Notes: generated by a model not told the origin, from the sequence alone. A stretch of 64,000 nucleotides of DNA from Thermoplasmatales archaeon (GCA_026127925.1 JAJSLM010000001.1:124001-188000), one strand, 5' to 3'; positions 1 through 9,065 are shown, counted from the first letter of the stretch. Program-made: numbers and translations.

Positions 1-2
1 TT

Positions 3-149
3 CCCGGAAACATAGTCTTGTTAATTCTATTTATTACACTTATTTCTTTATTTGCAATATTCGCAGCTGCACACGGCCATTACGCGTTTGAAGTACTTCC
101 TGATAACTACAAAAAACCGAGACATTTAAAAAAACGAAATTTTTATTGA
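3..149 (+). CDS. C-terminal end of a membrane protein (partial)
   Basis: An open frame enters from the left edge and stops with TGA at 147-149. The visible 48 residues are one hydrophobic helix of about 22 residues (rich in I, L, F and A), then a short loop with HGHYAFEV and a basic tail (KKPRHLKKRNFY) that would lie in the cytoplasm by the positive-inside rule. This looks like the last membrane segment of a polytopic protein such as a transporter. No family can be named from this fragment. It ends 5 bases before the tRNA-Leu gene on the other strand. Confidence 0.6.
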   Translation, partial: PGNIVLLILFITLISLFAIFAAAHGHYAFEVLPDNYKKPRHLKKRNFY

Positions 150-153
150 AAAA

Positions 154-238
154 TGCGAGGGATGGGATTTGAACCCACGAACCCCTACGGGACAGAATCT
201 TAAGTCCTGCACAGTTGGCCAGGCTTTGTTACCCTCGC
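154..238 (-). tRNA. tRNA-Leu (anticodon UAA)
   Basis: Read on the minus strand, an 85-nt cloverleaf starts GCGAGGG and ends CCCTCGC plus discriminator A, giving a 7-bp acceptor stem. The anticodon stem-loop is CAGGA-CTTAAGA-TTCTG with anticodon TAA. A long variable arm, typical of class II tRNAs, follows, and then a T arm with GGTTCAAATCC. CCA is not encoded and no intron is visible in the anticodon loop. Confidence 0.95.
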
Positions 239-262
239 AGTGTATCGGTTGATAACTGAGAC

Positions 263-274
263 ATATATTAAAAG
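263..274 (-). promoter_or_regulatory. TATA box of tRNA-Leu
   Basis: The minus-strand sequence CTTTTAATATATGT is centred about 30 nt before the tRNA 5' end, the expected distance for an archaeal TBP site. Confidence 0.6.
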
Positions 275-552
275 TGTGAAAGCTGAAAAGGGAGAGTAAT
301 AACATATAACAGGAGTTTATAGTCTTTATATCCTTCTTAAGGCCACTAAGGTGGTGCTCACAAGTGGAGTAATATTTTCTTTTATTGTCTCTATAGCGTT
401 TCGGTTGCTGTTCGGCTGCTTTTAAAGACATAGAAAAGCTATCTGCAAATCAAATACAATTGGGAATTGTTTTACGACAGAACCAATTTCTTTTTGAGAA
501 ATCTCCACGCGGGTTGGAGTTTAGTTTTATCTGAACGTCAAAACCTTATTAG
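275..552. other. intergenic stretch with one short hairpin
   Basis: No gene is visible here. A 5-bp hairpin, CTCCA (503-507) with TGGAG (515-519) and a 7-nt loop, lies just before the TTTAGTTTTAT box (about 519-529) that probably serves as TATA box for the gene starting at 553. The hairpin could be an operator-like palindrome. The rest shows no coding character on either strand. Confidence 0.35.
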
Positions 553-849
553 GTGAAGAACATTACCATATGTATGATGCCTGGCATGATCCCCCCTGGG
601 GGCGAACTTGTTGAATTCGAGTTAGAAGAGGAACCAAAATGGATAACTGTAAAGCTCAAAGATGGATCTGTTATTCAAATCAAGATGGAGATAGTTGCAA
701 TCCTTAGAAACGGAAACGATCAGAATACCGGATTGCCGTTGTACATGGTTCAGGCTACAAACATAATAAGAATGATGAAAGTACCAAAAGAGCTGATTAA
801 AAAAGGGTCTCCAACAGACGACAGTAAGAGTCAACCTCTCTACCGGTAA
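553..849 (+). CDS. small hypothetical protein, 98 aa
   Basis: This is a small soluble protein that I do not recognise. The N-terminus carries CMMPGMIPPGGE, followed by an acidic stretch and an alternating hydrophobic pattern (WITVKLKDGSVIQIKMEIVAIL) that suggests a small beta barrel. The C-terminal tail is polar and probably disordered. GTG at 553 is the chosen start because an A/T-rich TATA-like box lies about 27 nt upstream, fitting a leaderless mRNA; ATG 574 is a possible alternative. It lies 39 nt upstream of the Lrp-type regulator on the same strand, but that gene appears to have its own promoter. Confidence 0.6.
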   Translation: MKNITICMMPGMIPPGGELVEFELEEEPKWITVKLKDGSVIQIKMEIVAILRNGNDQNTGLPLYMVQATNIIRMMKVPKELIKKGSPTDDSKSQPLYR

Positions 850-888
850 TCACTGGGAATGCTTTTATCTCGGATATAATATCGCTCT

Positions 889-1281
889 GTGGACGAAATA
901 GACTGGTCTATTGTAAATATTCTGAAAGAGAACTCAAGAACAACAAACTCTAACATCGGCAGGAAACTCAATATTTCTGAGGGAACAGTGCGAAAAAGAA
1001 TCAAAAATATGCTTAAGTCAGGCGTTATTAAGAAATTTACAGTTGTCGTTAAAAATAATGGAATTGAGGGTATGGTATTGCTCACCTTAGACTCAAAGAA
1101 AGCTAAACACGTTAATGATATAATTACCAAAAAATTTGATGAAGTTTACGAATTCTCGGGTAAATACGACGTAGCTCTTCAGGTGAACTGCAGTTCTCTG
1201 GTCGAACTTAATAACATAGTAGATGAACTCCGTTCAATCGATGGTGTGAGGGAGACGAACACATTGGTACGGCTTCATTAA
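889..1281 (+). CDS. Lrp/AsnC-family transcriptional regulator
   Basis: At 130 aa this has the layout of a short Lrp-type regulator. Residues 1-50 form the winged helix-turn-helix (DWSIVNILKENSRTTNSNIG, then an ISEGTVRKRIKNM recognition helix). Residues 55-130 form a RAM-like ligand-binding and oligomerisation domain, ending in a typical DGVRETNTLVRL strand. Such proteins bind DNA as octamers or dimers and sense amino acids; archaeal LysM of Sulfolobus has this layout. GTG 889 is taken as start because TTTTAT (863-868) sits about 23 nt upstream, implying a leaderless transcript. Its target is not evident; alba, prenyl synthase and an ALDH7-type (aminoadipate semialdehyde) dehydrogenase lie downstream. 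Confidence 0.88.
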   Translation: MDEIDWSIVNILKENSRTTNSNIGRKLNISEGTVRKRIKNMLKSGVIKKFTVVVKNNGIEGMVLLTLDSKKAKHVNDIITKKFDEVYEFSGKYDVALQVNCSSLVELNNIVDELRSIDGVRETNTLVRLH

Positions 1282-1342
1282 AGCTGTCCCTATACATTTA
1301 GAAAATATATGAATAGAAAGATCAGTAGTCTGTTTCAACGCG

Positions 1343-1392
1343 ATCACGAATAGATATTTCAGATTCCGTTTTAGTTGATAGCTATTCGTGAT
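1343..1392. repeat. 11-bp inverted repeat upstream of alba
   Basis: ATCACGAATAG (1343-1353) recurs as its exact reverse complement CTATTCGTGAT (1382-1392), with a 28-nt spacer. A second, looser pair (TTTCAGAT at about 1357 and ATCTGAAA at about 1430) partly overlaps. The array lies between the end of the lrp-type gene and the alba promoter, so it may be an operator or the end structure of one of the transcripts. Confidence 0.55.
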
Positions 1393-1492
1393 TCATTAGA
1401 CTCAAAGTATTAGCTGTCTATTTATCATGATCTGAAACATTTAACTGAGAAAGGTTAAATATCTTCTGATAATCGCAGAGAGAGGTATTTAC

Positions 1493-1762
1493 ATGGCTGA
1501 CGAAAACATAATCTACGTGGGTAAAAAACCAACAATGAATTACGTGCTTGCCGTTGTGACGCAGTTCAATAACGAAGCGAATAGAATTACAATAAAGGCC
1601 AGAGGAAAAGCGATCAGTAAGGCAGTAGATATAGCGGAAATAACGAAACGAAAATTTTTGCAAACTCTTACTTACGAGAAAATAACCCTAAATACTGAAA
1701 CGCTCGAAGGGGAAAGAGGGACGTCAAACGTTTCTTCAATAGAAATAACATTAGCAAAATAA
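1493..1762 (+). CDS. albA: Alba chromatin protein
   Basis: This 89-aa DNA/RNA-binding protein has the standard Alba length. The N-terminus ENIIYVGKKPTMNYVLAV matches the family: VGKKP contains the conserved lysine pair used for DNA contact and, in Sulfolobus, acetylation. Next come the helix VTQFNNEANRITIKARGKAI and the central AVDIAEITKRK, and the protein ends in a beta hairpin. Alba dimers coat DNA and RNA and help compact the chromosome. ATG 1493 is preceded by GAGGT (about 1482-1486) and by a TATA-like TTAAATAT (about 1456), so this gene probably has a short leader with a ribosome-binding site. The inverted repeat just upstream may control it. Confidence 0.97.
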   Translation: MADENIIYVGKKPTMNYVLAVVTQFNNEANRITIKARGKAISKAVDIAEITKRKFLQTLTYEKITLNTETLEGERGTSNVSSIEITLAK

Positions 1763-1873
1763 AATAGGTAGATAAGCTTCCTCTATAAATCCTACTTCTA
1801 TTTGCGACGATTATTTTGGCACGTCTCATCAGGAATTCATTAATATTAAATCAATCATTGTAATAAGGAGTAT

Positions 1874-2854
1874 ATGACTGACTTTCAGGAATGGCAATCC
1901 GGCTTGCATGGTATTGTATCCGAAATAAACAAGCGGTTGCTTGAGAGTATAGATACTACCCAAAAAGATCTTAGCCGGATGGCGAAGTATACAATTGAAG
2001 CGGGTGGAAAACGCTTTAGGCCACTGCTTACTGTTCTTGCATATGAAATTAGTTGTGATAAGCCTTTTGAGGATATTCTTGATTTGGCGGTCGGCTACGA
2101 GCTCATTCACACAGCAAGCCTTGTTCATGATGACATCATTGATGCTGCGAATTCAAGGCGGGGAAAACCGTCATTGAACGCTATTGACGGTATAAACAAC
2201 GCCATAGTTGTAGGAGATTACTTGTTTGCCAAGGCGTATGAACTGGGTTCCCGGTATGGCCCAGAGGTTTCTAGAATAATGGCCAACGGATCCACTCACC
2301 TGGCGGAAGGGCAGATAACGGAAGCCATGAATCTTGGTAATCTGGAAATAAGTGAAGATACTTATTTTGATATTATTAGCAATAAAACTGCTAGATTCTT
2401 TGAGGCATGTGCTCTAGGTGCCACAACAGCCGCAAACGCATCTGAATCAATAGCTCTTAATCTGAAAGATTTTGCATACAATTTAGGCATGGCTTTTCAG
2501 GTGACCGATGATATACTGGATGTTGTTGGGGATACCAAGAAGATCGGAAAGCCTACGTTCACGGACTTCAGGCATAATGCCATAACTCTACCTCTCATTC
2601 ATGCTATCAGTAAATCTGGTGATGATTTTAAGGAGGAACTCAGGCATGGAGAGCAAACCAACGATTCTGCATCAGAAAATAAGATACGCGAAAAGATAAT
2701 AGAGACAGGATCAATAGATTATTCCTTCTCTGTGGCAAAGAAATTTACTAATAAAGCGTTAAATGCACTCAAGGATACCGGCAAATCTCCGGATCTTGCT
2801 CTACTGGTTGAACTAGGCATGTCTGTTATGGAAAGGATAGACGAGATGCAGTAG
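1874..2854 (+). CDS. idsA: polyprenyl (geranylgeranyl/farnesyl) diphosphate synthase
   Basis: This trans-prenyltransferase condenses isopentenyl diphosphate onto allylic diphosphates, supplying C15-C20 or longer chains for archaeal membrane lipids and quinones. At 326 aa it has family length. Both Asp-rich motifs are present: the first as HDDIIDAANSRRGKPS (about residues 80-95), the second as FQVTDDILDVVGDTKKIGKP (about 208-227). GGKRFRPLL near residue 44 binds diphosphate. The residues just before the first motif (LIHTASLVHDD) lack bulky aromatics, favouring a product of C20 or longer, but chain length cannot be fixed by eye. An AAGGAG ribosome-binding site precedes ATG 1874. Confidence 0.93.
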   Translation: MTDFQEWQSGLHGIVSEINKRLLESIDTTQKDLSRMAKYTIEAGGKRFRPLLTVLAYEISCDKPFEDILDLAVGYELIHTASLVHDDIIDAANSRRGKPSLNAIDGINNAIVVGDYLFAKAYELGSRYGPEVSRIMANGSTHLAEGQITEAMNLGNLEISEDTYFDIISNKTARFFEACALGATTAANASESIALNLKDFAYNLGMAFQVTDDILDVVGDTKKIGKPTFTDFRHNAITLPLIHAISKSGDDFKEELRHGEQTNDSASENKIREKIIETGSIDYSFSVAKKFTNKALNALKDTGKSPDLALLVELGMSVMERIDEMQ

Positions 2855-2915
2855 AAATTATGGAACTGTAATTCCTAGAGTAAAAAATAAATCGATTACA
2901 ACGCTAACGGAATTC

Positions 2916-4478
2916 ATGGTTAGTGAAAATTTTCTTAGGCTAAAAGAAAGCGTTTTTGATGAACTCGGAATAAAAATATCGAATTCTGGAATATTTGTAG
3001 GAAAATGGATCCCATTGGACGGTCACGACACAATAGAATCAAGGAGTCCCATCAATGGCGAACTTCTTTCCAAGGTTTCAGTGGCCAATAGAAAAGATTA
3101 CGATCAGATGATGTCTTTTTCAGAAAAGGTGTTCAAGGAATGGCGTGAAATACCCGCTCCCAAAAGGGGAGAAATTATTATGTCCGTTGGAAAGGCGATC
3201 CAGGATAAAAAGAAAGCACTTGGTGCTATGGTTACTATGGAAGCCGGCAAAATAAAGTCTGAAGGCGAGGGAGAGATCCAGGAGATGATCGACGTGTCTT
3301 ATTTTGCTACAGGAATATCAAGACAGTTATACGGCCTTACCATGGCAAGTGAGCGGCCCGATCATATGCTGTTTGAGCAATGGAATCCACTTGGAATGGT
3401 AGGCGTGATTACCTCGTTCAACTTTCCTGCATCGGTGTGGTCATGGAATGCTTTCATAGCGGCTGTTGCGGGGGATAGCGTTGTTTGGAAACCGTCATCA
3501 AAGGCATGTCTTACTGCTATAGCAGTTTCGCGTGTGGTATCGGAAGCACTTTCAGATGCTGGTTCCCCACCTATATTCTCTTTGCTGGTGAGCAGGGGAT
3601 CAGATGGCGGGGAATGGATATCTAGAGATCCAAGAATTCCATTGGTATCATTTACTGGGTCCACTGATGTTGGGCGGAATCTTTACGGTAAGGTTGCATC
3701 CAGGTTGGGGAGGGTCATTCTTGAACTTGGGGGAAACAATGGTGTAATTGTCTCTGACAAATGTAACCTTGATCTTGCCATCAAAGGAATATCTTTTGGT
3801 TCCTTGGGAACAGCTGGACAGAGATGCACTACCACCAGGAGAGCAATAGTTCATGAAAAAATTTACGATGAGTTTGTATCAAAATTGAAACGCGTTTATT
3901 CGAGCGTAAAGATCGGGGATCCCTCGTCTGATGATGTTATAGTTGGTCCCCTGATCGATAGGACTGCCGAGAAGAACTTTCTCAATGCCGTGGAAAAAGC
4001 TAAATCAGAAGGAGGAAACGTTGTCTATGGCGGAACTAGGGCCGATATTCAAGGTCTGGAAAATGGAAATTATGTTGTTCCGGCAATAATCGAAGCAAAT
4101 GAAAACATGGAAATAGTTAAGAAGGAAACATTTGCTCCAATACTTTATGTAATGAAATACAGAGATTTTGACGAGGCGTTAAGGATACATAACTCGGTAC
4201 CGCAGGGTCTCTCTTCTGCTATATTCACGAACGACATAAATGAAGAGGGACGCTTTCTTTCACCGCGCGGATCTGATTGCGGTCTTATAAACATAAACAC
4301 AAGCACATCTGGAGCCGAAATTGGTGGCGCCTTCGGTGGTGAGAAGGATACCGGTCTCGGTAGAGAGAGTGGAAGCGATTCATGGAAATATTACATGCGG
4401 AGACAAACTGTAACCAGGAACTACGGAAAAACAATACCCCTATCACAGGGCGTAGTTTTCAATGCAGACGAGCGTTAA
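2916..4478 (+). CDS. ALDH7-type aldehyde dehydrogenase
   Basis: This 520-aa NAD(P)-dependent aldehyde dehydrogenase shows the catalytic Cys at about residue 304 (GTAGQRCTTTRR), the general-base Glu at about 270 (ILELGGNN) and the oxyanion Asn at about 169 (ITSFNFP). The GTAGQRCTTTRR form is the hallmark of ALDH7, the alpha-aminoadipic semialdehyde (piperideine-6-carboxylate) dehydrogenases. The substrate in this organism is an inference; other aldehydes such as glyceraldehyde or succinic semialdehyde are possible. AAAAAATAAATC lies about 27 nt before ATG 2916, indicating a leaderless mRNA. Its stop codon overlaps the end of the convergent sedolisin gene by 4 nt. Confidence 0.9.
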   Translation: MVSENFLRLKESVFDELGIKISNSGIFVGKWIPLDGHDTIESRSPINGELLSKVSVANRKDYDQMMSFSEKVFKEWREIPAPKRGEIIMSVGKAIQDKKKALGAMVTMEAGKIKSEGEGEIQEMIDVSYFATGISRQLYGLTMASERPDHMLFEQWNPLGMVGVITSFNFPASVWSWNAFIAAVAGDSVVWKPSSKACLTAIAVSRVVSEALSDAGSPPIFSLLVSRGSDGGEWISRDPRIPLVSFTGSTDVGRNLYGKVASRLGRVILELGGNNGVIVSDKCNLDLAIKGISFGSLGTAGQRCTTTRRAIVHEKIYDEFVSKLKRVYSSVKIGDPSSDDVIVGPLIDRTAEKNFLNAVEKAKSEGGNVVYGGTRADIQGLENGNYVVPAIIEANENMEIVKKETFAPILYVMKYRDFDEALRIHNSVPQGLSSAIFTNDINEEGRFLSPRGSDCGLININTSTSGAEIGGAFGGEKDTGLGRESGSDSWKYYMRRQTVTRNYGKTIPLSQGVVFNADER

Positions 4479-7400
4479 ATTTCTATCTCATCTTTTTTCT
4501 TTTTATGCTTGCCAAATATGTACACTGCAACCCCGATATAACCTATAATTGCTGCATATATTAGTAAAGTGACACCCAGCCAAAGGAAATTAGAATAGTT
4601 CAGTTTTACAATCTGGCTTTCATAAAATACTCCGTTTGCCAACCTAAGAACGACAACAACATAATAGGTATGTCCCGGAAGAATCCCGCTAACATAAGTG
4701 GATCCGGTATTGTTAGATTGGAAGTTGATTATTCTCTCCCCACTTGTAAACGAAGGGTTGTTTGCAATATACAACTGGTAAGCTTCAAAGCCAGAACCTT
4801 TGTATGTAGACCATGATAGGTATGAAAAATAAAACATGAACGGTATGTCCGATAATATCCTAATCTTGAATATGTTGACTAATGATACATTGAGAGGTAT
4901 AAGATCTATGTTAAGTAAGGTATTCGAAACTATTGTCACGTTCTTTTTGAATGGAACATACATCGATTCGTGTGCCGTGACGTTGTATGCTCCGGGCTTG
5001 TAAAAGATTATATAATATCCGGTGGAATTAGAATAGGACATGATGGTATTGTTAAGTGATACGTTCACTCCATTTATCCCAAAATTAAACAAACTATCCG
5101 TTACATTACCGTGCAGTTCCACCCAGCTTGAATTCGTAGGTTCCAGCACAGCGGTTTTTGATATATTTATTCCTGGGTAAAGAGTGGTATTCCAGTAAAA
5201 TTTATGAAAGCCAGGATAACTAGCTGTAATATTGAAGTTCTTGATCGGTTTTACATGCTCATAGTAATAGCCGTCAATACCCTTTATGGTTGTCCCGTTG
5301 AAAGTTATGTTTCCCCCGGAAGGCGAAACGAATAGGGAAACATTTATGTTGTTGGGGGACAATGTAATGTTAATGCTTTTTCCCGTAACGTTTTCCTGAA
5401 AGTTTGCAAAACCAAATGTACTAATGGAAATATTATTCTTGACATTGGATAATGTTGGTATCGATTCTTTGGACAAATATGATACGTGATTAAGATAGTC
5501 TATAACAACTGAAGAGTTGAATTTGTTGTAATAACTCAAACCACTCGAGATGTTTAAGACAGAACTTGTTACGTTTGGGATAAATACGGTTCTGTAAGCG
5601 ATCATTTTGCTGGACAGGCCGCTGGTAATGTTTACTGATATATTGTAATAACCAGAGGCTGAAAAACTTATATTTCCGCTGGATTGTTTGATTCCATCCC
5701 GATACCATACAACACTGTTTGAACTTGGTGGTGACAGGGAAAAGATGCCTGTTACCGGATCTGAGAAATTCAAATAATACTGTATGGACTGTGAGGTCGA
5801 AACCGGTCCTTTTACGCTCTGGTTAACGCCATAAAAGAAATTTACGCCAGAGCTCGAATTACTCCAATTAACGGTGCTGTTATAATCCCTGAGATAGGAA
5901 AAATAAGTATTTTGTTCCACTGCAGAACTAACGGCCGTTCCATTAACAAATTCCGATATATGAGAGAAACTAACCCGGGTTAAGAACGTTAAGTTTGTAC
6001 CGGATCCTTGCTGCCATACTCCAACAGATGGATTCGCATAACCTGAAAAAGAAAGGAATACGGGCAAGGTCGCGGTAAAGCTCTGATTGAGATACTTTGC
6101 TATAATCACGCCTTGTGTATAGTTAACGGAAAGAGTTGCGTATATTGAGGCGCTGTTAACTAATCTATACGTTTTGTAAACGTGACTATACGTAACGTTT
6201 CCATTTCGCAACATTAATTCTAACGATTGAGTATCGTTTGATACTGCCAGTCCAAAAAGAGCATAGTTTGTTGAATTATTGTAAAGTCCGACAAAACCAA
6301 ACGTGGTACCGTTGCCGAGCAGGTAAGATCGGGCTCCGAAATTAATAGTGGCCTCTATTCCAGTGGCATTATAACTTTTTCCAAGGAATCTAACAACGTT
6401 TCCGTAGCCTTCTAAAATTTTCGAAGATATGTTTACCAGGTTCGATACGATCGGAGTACCGAGACCAGTAACCGGATTCCATCCAGGGGTCACGTCGTAA
6501 TATCCATTATTTCCTGGAGGAAGAATCTGTGTGAACGAGTAATTATAATATTTCGTTCGCGCAATCTGATACAGTAAGGGGTTAGCTGAACCAAAATTTA
6601 CACCGCTCTTTTCCTTTATTAGTGCAGTAACTGCTGCCCATATTGGCGTAGCAACGCTTGTTCCACCTATGGCTCTTGGCAATCCCTGAGATATGATATA
6701 CACTGGAGAGTATGTACTCGCAATCATCGATACGTCCGGAACACCGCGGTAGTTTCCGGAAAACCCAGCAGCAACTTCCCATGACTGGTTACTGAAATAC
6801 TGGCTGTAACCACCACCACTTCCAAAAGTATTCGTGCCTCCGTTACTGCCTCCCCAAGCAGTCTGTTTCCAAACACCGTTGCTGTTGTATAAGTAAGTTC
6901 CGCCAACGCCAGTTACGTACGGATCAGATGCAGGGAAATTAACCGTCAGCTGGCTTTGGCCATCGTAGGCCCCGCTATCACCGGACGCCGCCAGTACAGT
7001 CATATTTTCGGCTGCTGCTTGTTGATATATCTTTGAGTAAAGTTGGGTTGTTTGATTACCCAGAAGGCTTTCCGCTATCCCCCAACTCAGGGACAATATA
7101 TTAGCGAGCTTATTATCGACAGCATAACTCACAGCGCCTTGCAGGGCGTCGGAAGTAGCATTTGGTGCTACAACTAAAACTATATTGGCTCCAGGGGCCA
7201 TAGCATGCGCCCACTCTACATCGGTTGCAGTCTCAAGTGCCCAACTTGAATTAGTTACGATGGGAACGTTGTTGTTTGCATAATCTATCGTTAGGTTTAT
7301 CGGCGCAATTTTGTTAACGGAATCAAAGGCGTATACATCGTATCTTATGTTCGGATCTCCATAGGCATCGACAATGCCAATTGTGATTCCTTTTCCTGTA

Positions 7401-7855
7401 ATTCCATGATTGTACAGCCAGTTAAAATCATAGGCGCTAGCTACTGTTCTCGGGCCATATGAAGCAGGAACAAGATTGCCCTGGACATTCTGTGCGGCGC
7501 AAATCATCGGGCTCATCACCTGATTGTTTCCTAAAGACCATGAAAGACCTTGTATATTTGATAGATCGCTCTTGAATGCCGGAACCTTATTTTGGGGAAC
7601 ATTTACGGATAAAAGCGATCCTAACGTACTACTCGTGATGCCGAGGCTATCAAGAATGGATTGTACCTGGTCATTCTGCTGTGAATTCTTTCCAAGATAG
7701 ATTATGAAAACTGTTGAATTTGATGCAACTCCTGAGGCGGACTCCCCAAAATTATGGATAACCTGGCCAGAACTCAGCTCTGGGGCGATGATGACAATGG
7801 ATGAAAATATCATTATCAAGACGACAGATAGGACTGTTATACGACGAATGAACAT
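4475..7855 (-). CDS. secreted, membrane-anchored sedolisin (S53 acid protease)
   Basis: This very large exported serine-carboxyl protease has an uncleaved or weakly cleaved signal helix at residues 5-25, a pro-domain to about 140 and a peptidase S53 core at about 150-475. The catalytic residues are visible: Glu208 and Asp212 in ETATDVEWAHAMAP, oxyanion Asp293 in ASGDSG, and nucleophile Ser400 in GGTSVATP. Some 600 residues of beta-rich, Asn-X-Ser/Thr-rich repeats follow, then a C-terminal membrane helix with a lysine-rich cytoplasmic tail (HKKKKDEIEI). S53 enzymes work at acid pH, as expected on the outer face of a thermoacidophile. TTG 7858 is possible, but ATG 7855 is preferred because a TATA-like box lies 27 nt upstream. 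The many sequons suggest heavy N-glycosylation. Confidence 0.93.
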   Translation of the reverse strand: MFIRRITVLSVVLIMIFSSIVIIAPELSSGQVIHNFGESASGVASNSTVFIIYLGKNSQQNDQVQSILDSLGITSSTLGSLLSVNVPQNKVPAFKSDLSNIQGLSWSLGNNQVMSPMICAAQNVQGNLVPASYGPRTVASAYDFNWLYNHGITGKGITIGIVDAYGDPNIRYDVYAFDSVNKIAPINLTIDYANNNVPIVTNSSWALETATDVEWAHAMAPGANIVLVVAPNATSDALQGAVSYAVDNKLANILSLSWGIAESLLGNQTTQLYSKIYQQAAAENMTVLAASGDSGAYDGQSQLTVNFPASDPYVTGVGGTYLYNSNGVWKQTAWGGSNGGTNTFGSGGGYSQYFSNQSWEVAAGFSGNYRGVPDVSMIASTYSPVYIISQGLPRAIGGTSVATPIWAAVTALIKEKSGVNFGSANPLLYQIARTKYYNYSFTQILPPGNNGYYDVTPGWNPVTGLGTPIVSNLVNISSKILEGYGNVVRFLGKSYNATGIEATINFGARSYLLGNGTTFGFVGLYNNSTNYALFGLAVSNDTQSLELMLRNGNVTYSHVYKTYRLVNSASIYATLSVNYTQGVIIAKYLNQSFTATLPVFLSFSGYANPSVGVWQQGSGTNLTFLTRVSFSHISEFVNGTAVSSAVEQNTYFSYLRDYNSTVNWSNSSSGVNFFYGVNQSVKGPVSTSQSIQYYLNFSDPVTGIFSLSPPSSNSVVWYRDGIKQSSGNISFSASGYYNISVNITSGLSSKMIAYRTVFIPNVTSSVLNISSGLSYYNKFNSSVVIDYLNHVSYLSKESIPTLSNVKNNISISTFGFANFQENVTGKSINITLSPNNINVSLFVSPSGGNITFNGTTIKGIDGYYYEHVKPIKNFNITASYPGFHKFYWNTTLYPGINISKTAVLEPTNSSWVELHGNVTDSLFNFGINGVNVSLNNTIMSYSNSTGYYIIFYKPGAYNVTAHESMYVPFKKNVTIVSNTLLNIDLIPLNVSLVNIFKIRILSDIPFMFYFSYLSWSTYKGSGFEAYQLYIANNPSFTSGERIINFQSNNTGSTYVSGILPGHTYYVVVVLRLANGVFYESQIVKLNYSNFLWLGVTLLIYAAIIGYIGVAVYIFGKHKKKKDEIEI

Positions 7856-7889
7856 CAATTGGGCATTTAAAAAAGGCTATTAATAACTT
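7856..7889. promoter_or_regulatory. compact divergent promoter, sedolisin / priS
   Basis: Only 34 bp separate two divergent start codons. For priS, CATTTAAAAAA (7864-7874) lies about 22 nt before ATG 7890. For the sedolisin, the complement of ATTAATA (7879-7885) lies about 27 nt before ATG 7855. Both mRNAs would be essentially leaderless and the two TATA boxes are only about 14 bp apart. Confidence 0.6.
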
Positions 7890-9065
7890 ATGTCCTACAC
7901 CCATGCATTGTTCGGTAAAAGTGATTCGGATCTAAAGCTTCAAAATTTATTCCAAAAATACTATTCGAACTGGTCTATGCCCGCAGTCGATAAGCTTCAA
8001 TCCAGGGAGATCGGTTTTATTCCATTCTTCGGAACTATGACACGACACAGATCATTCAATGACGTACGAGAGCTCTCTCACTTTGTTTCAAATGTTGTTC
8101 CTAGACACATATACTATTCTTCTGCGTACTATGAATATCCAGAAGAACGTGTTATGAAAGACAAAAAATGGCTTGGGGCGGAGCTTATATTCGATCTTGA
8201 TGCAGATCACATACCTGGTGCTTCCAAGATGACGTATGAAGAAATTTTAAGAGAAGTGAAGAAGCACACTCATAGACTCATTTTTGAATTTCTTCTAGGA
8301 GACATTGGGCTGGAAGAAAAAGACCTGAAGGTATTCTTCTCTGGCGGGAGGGGATACCACGTGCATGTTGTGAGGGACTGGATCTATTCCCTCAGTTCCG
8401 ATGCTAGGCGCGAGATTGCAAACTATGTTAGAGGCGAAGGTTTTTCTCCGATTGACGTAAGGAGAGCCATGCTAGAAATTCCGAGTAAAATGACTGGGTG
8501 GAAAAAAAGAATAGATGACCAGGTTGTAAATTTCTACACAGTTCTGAATAAAAATGATCAATACGCAGAAATTCTCTTGAAGACTTTTGGCGGTGAGAAA
8601 AAAATTTCAAGTTATATGGAAAATTTGAACAAGATCGTAGCAGGAAAGAACGTCAAAAAAATTGAAGTATTCAGAACAGGAGGGGGCGAGAAATACAAGT
8701 ATATGGATAACAACGATCAATTGGTGTTTTCAAAAATAATGGAATCTGTGATCAGTGATCATCAATGTGAGATAGACGAACCTGTAACTACAGACATTCA
8801 CAGGCTCATTCGAATGCCTCAAAGCCTGCATGGAAAGAGTGGATTGATTGTGAAGCCAATTCATCTGGATGAATTTGATAATTTTGATCCCCTAATTGAT
8901 GCTAGAGTACAGGAATTCTCATACCAAGAGCTGACAGTGGACCTTCCAAGGGATTTTAGTATGAGCTTTGGAGGTGTAAAATATAAACTGTCTGCAGGGT
9001 TGAATAAATTGCCTGGAGATTTTTCAGTTTTTCTTGTCGCAACGAAGATAGCTAGTTTTGTATAA
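7890..9065 (+). CDS. priS: DNA primase small (catalytic) subunit PriS
   Basis: This 391-aa catalytic subunit of the archaeal/eukaryotic-type primase makes RNA/DNA primers for replication together with PriL (not in this window). The metal-binding aspartates are seen in FDLDADH (Asp102, 104, 106), and the nucleotide-binding motif SGGRGYHVHV follows at about residues 151-160. The region around residue 300 (DIHRLIRMPQSLHGKSGL) is also typical: the arginines and His in RMPxSLHxKSGL contact the incoming nucleotide. No fusion to PriL is present. It reads from the compact divergent promoter shared with the protease. Confidence 0.96.
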   Translation: MSYTHALFGKSDSDLKLQNLFQKYYSNWSMPAVDKLQSREIGFIPFFGTMTRHRSFNDVRELSHFVSNVVPRHIYYSSAYYEYPEERVMKDKKWLGAELIFDLDADHIPGASKMTYEEILREVKKHTHRLIFEFLLGDIGLEEKDLKVFFSGGRGYHVHVVRDWIYSLSSDARREIANYVRGEGFSPIDVRRAMLEIPSKMTGWKKRIDDQVVNFYTVLNKNDQYAEILLKTFGGEKKISSYMENLNKIVAGKNVKKIEVFRTGGGEKYKYMDNNDQLVFSKIMESVISDHQCEIDEPVTTDIHRLIRMPQSLHGKSGLIVKPIHLDEFDNFDPLIDARVQEFSYQELTVDLPRDFSMSFGGVKYKLSAGLNKLPGDFSVFLVATKIASFV

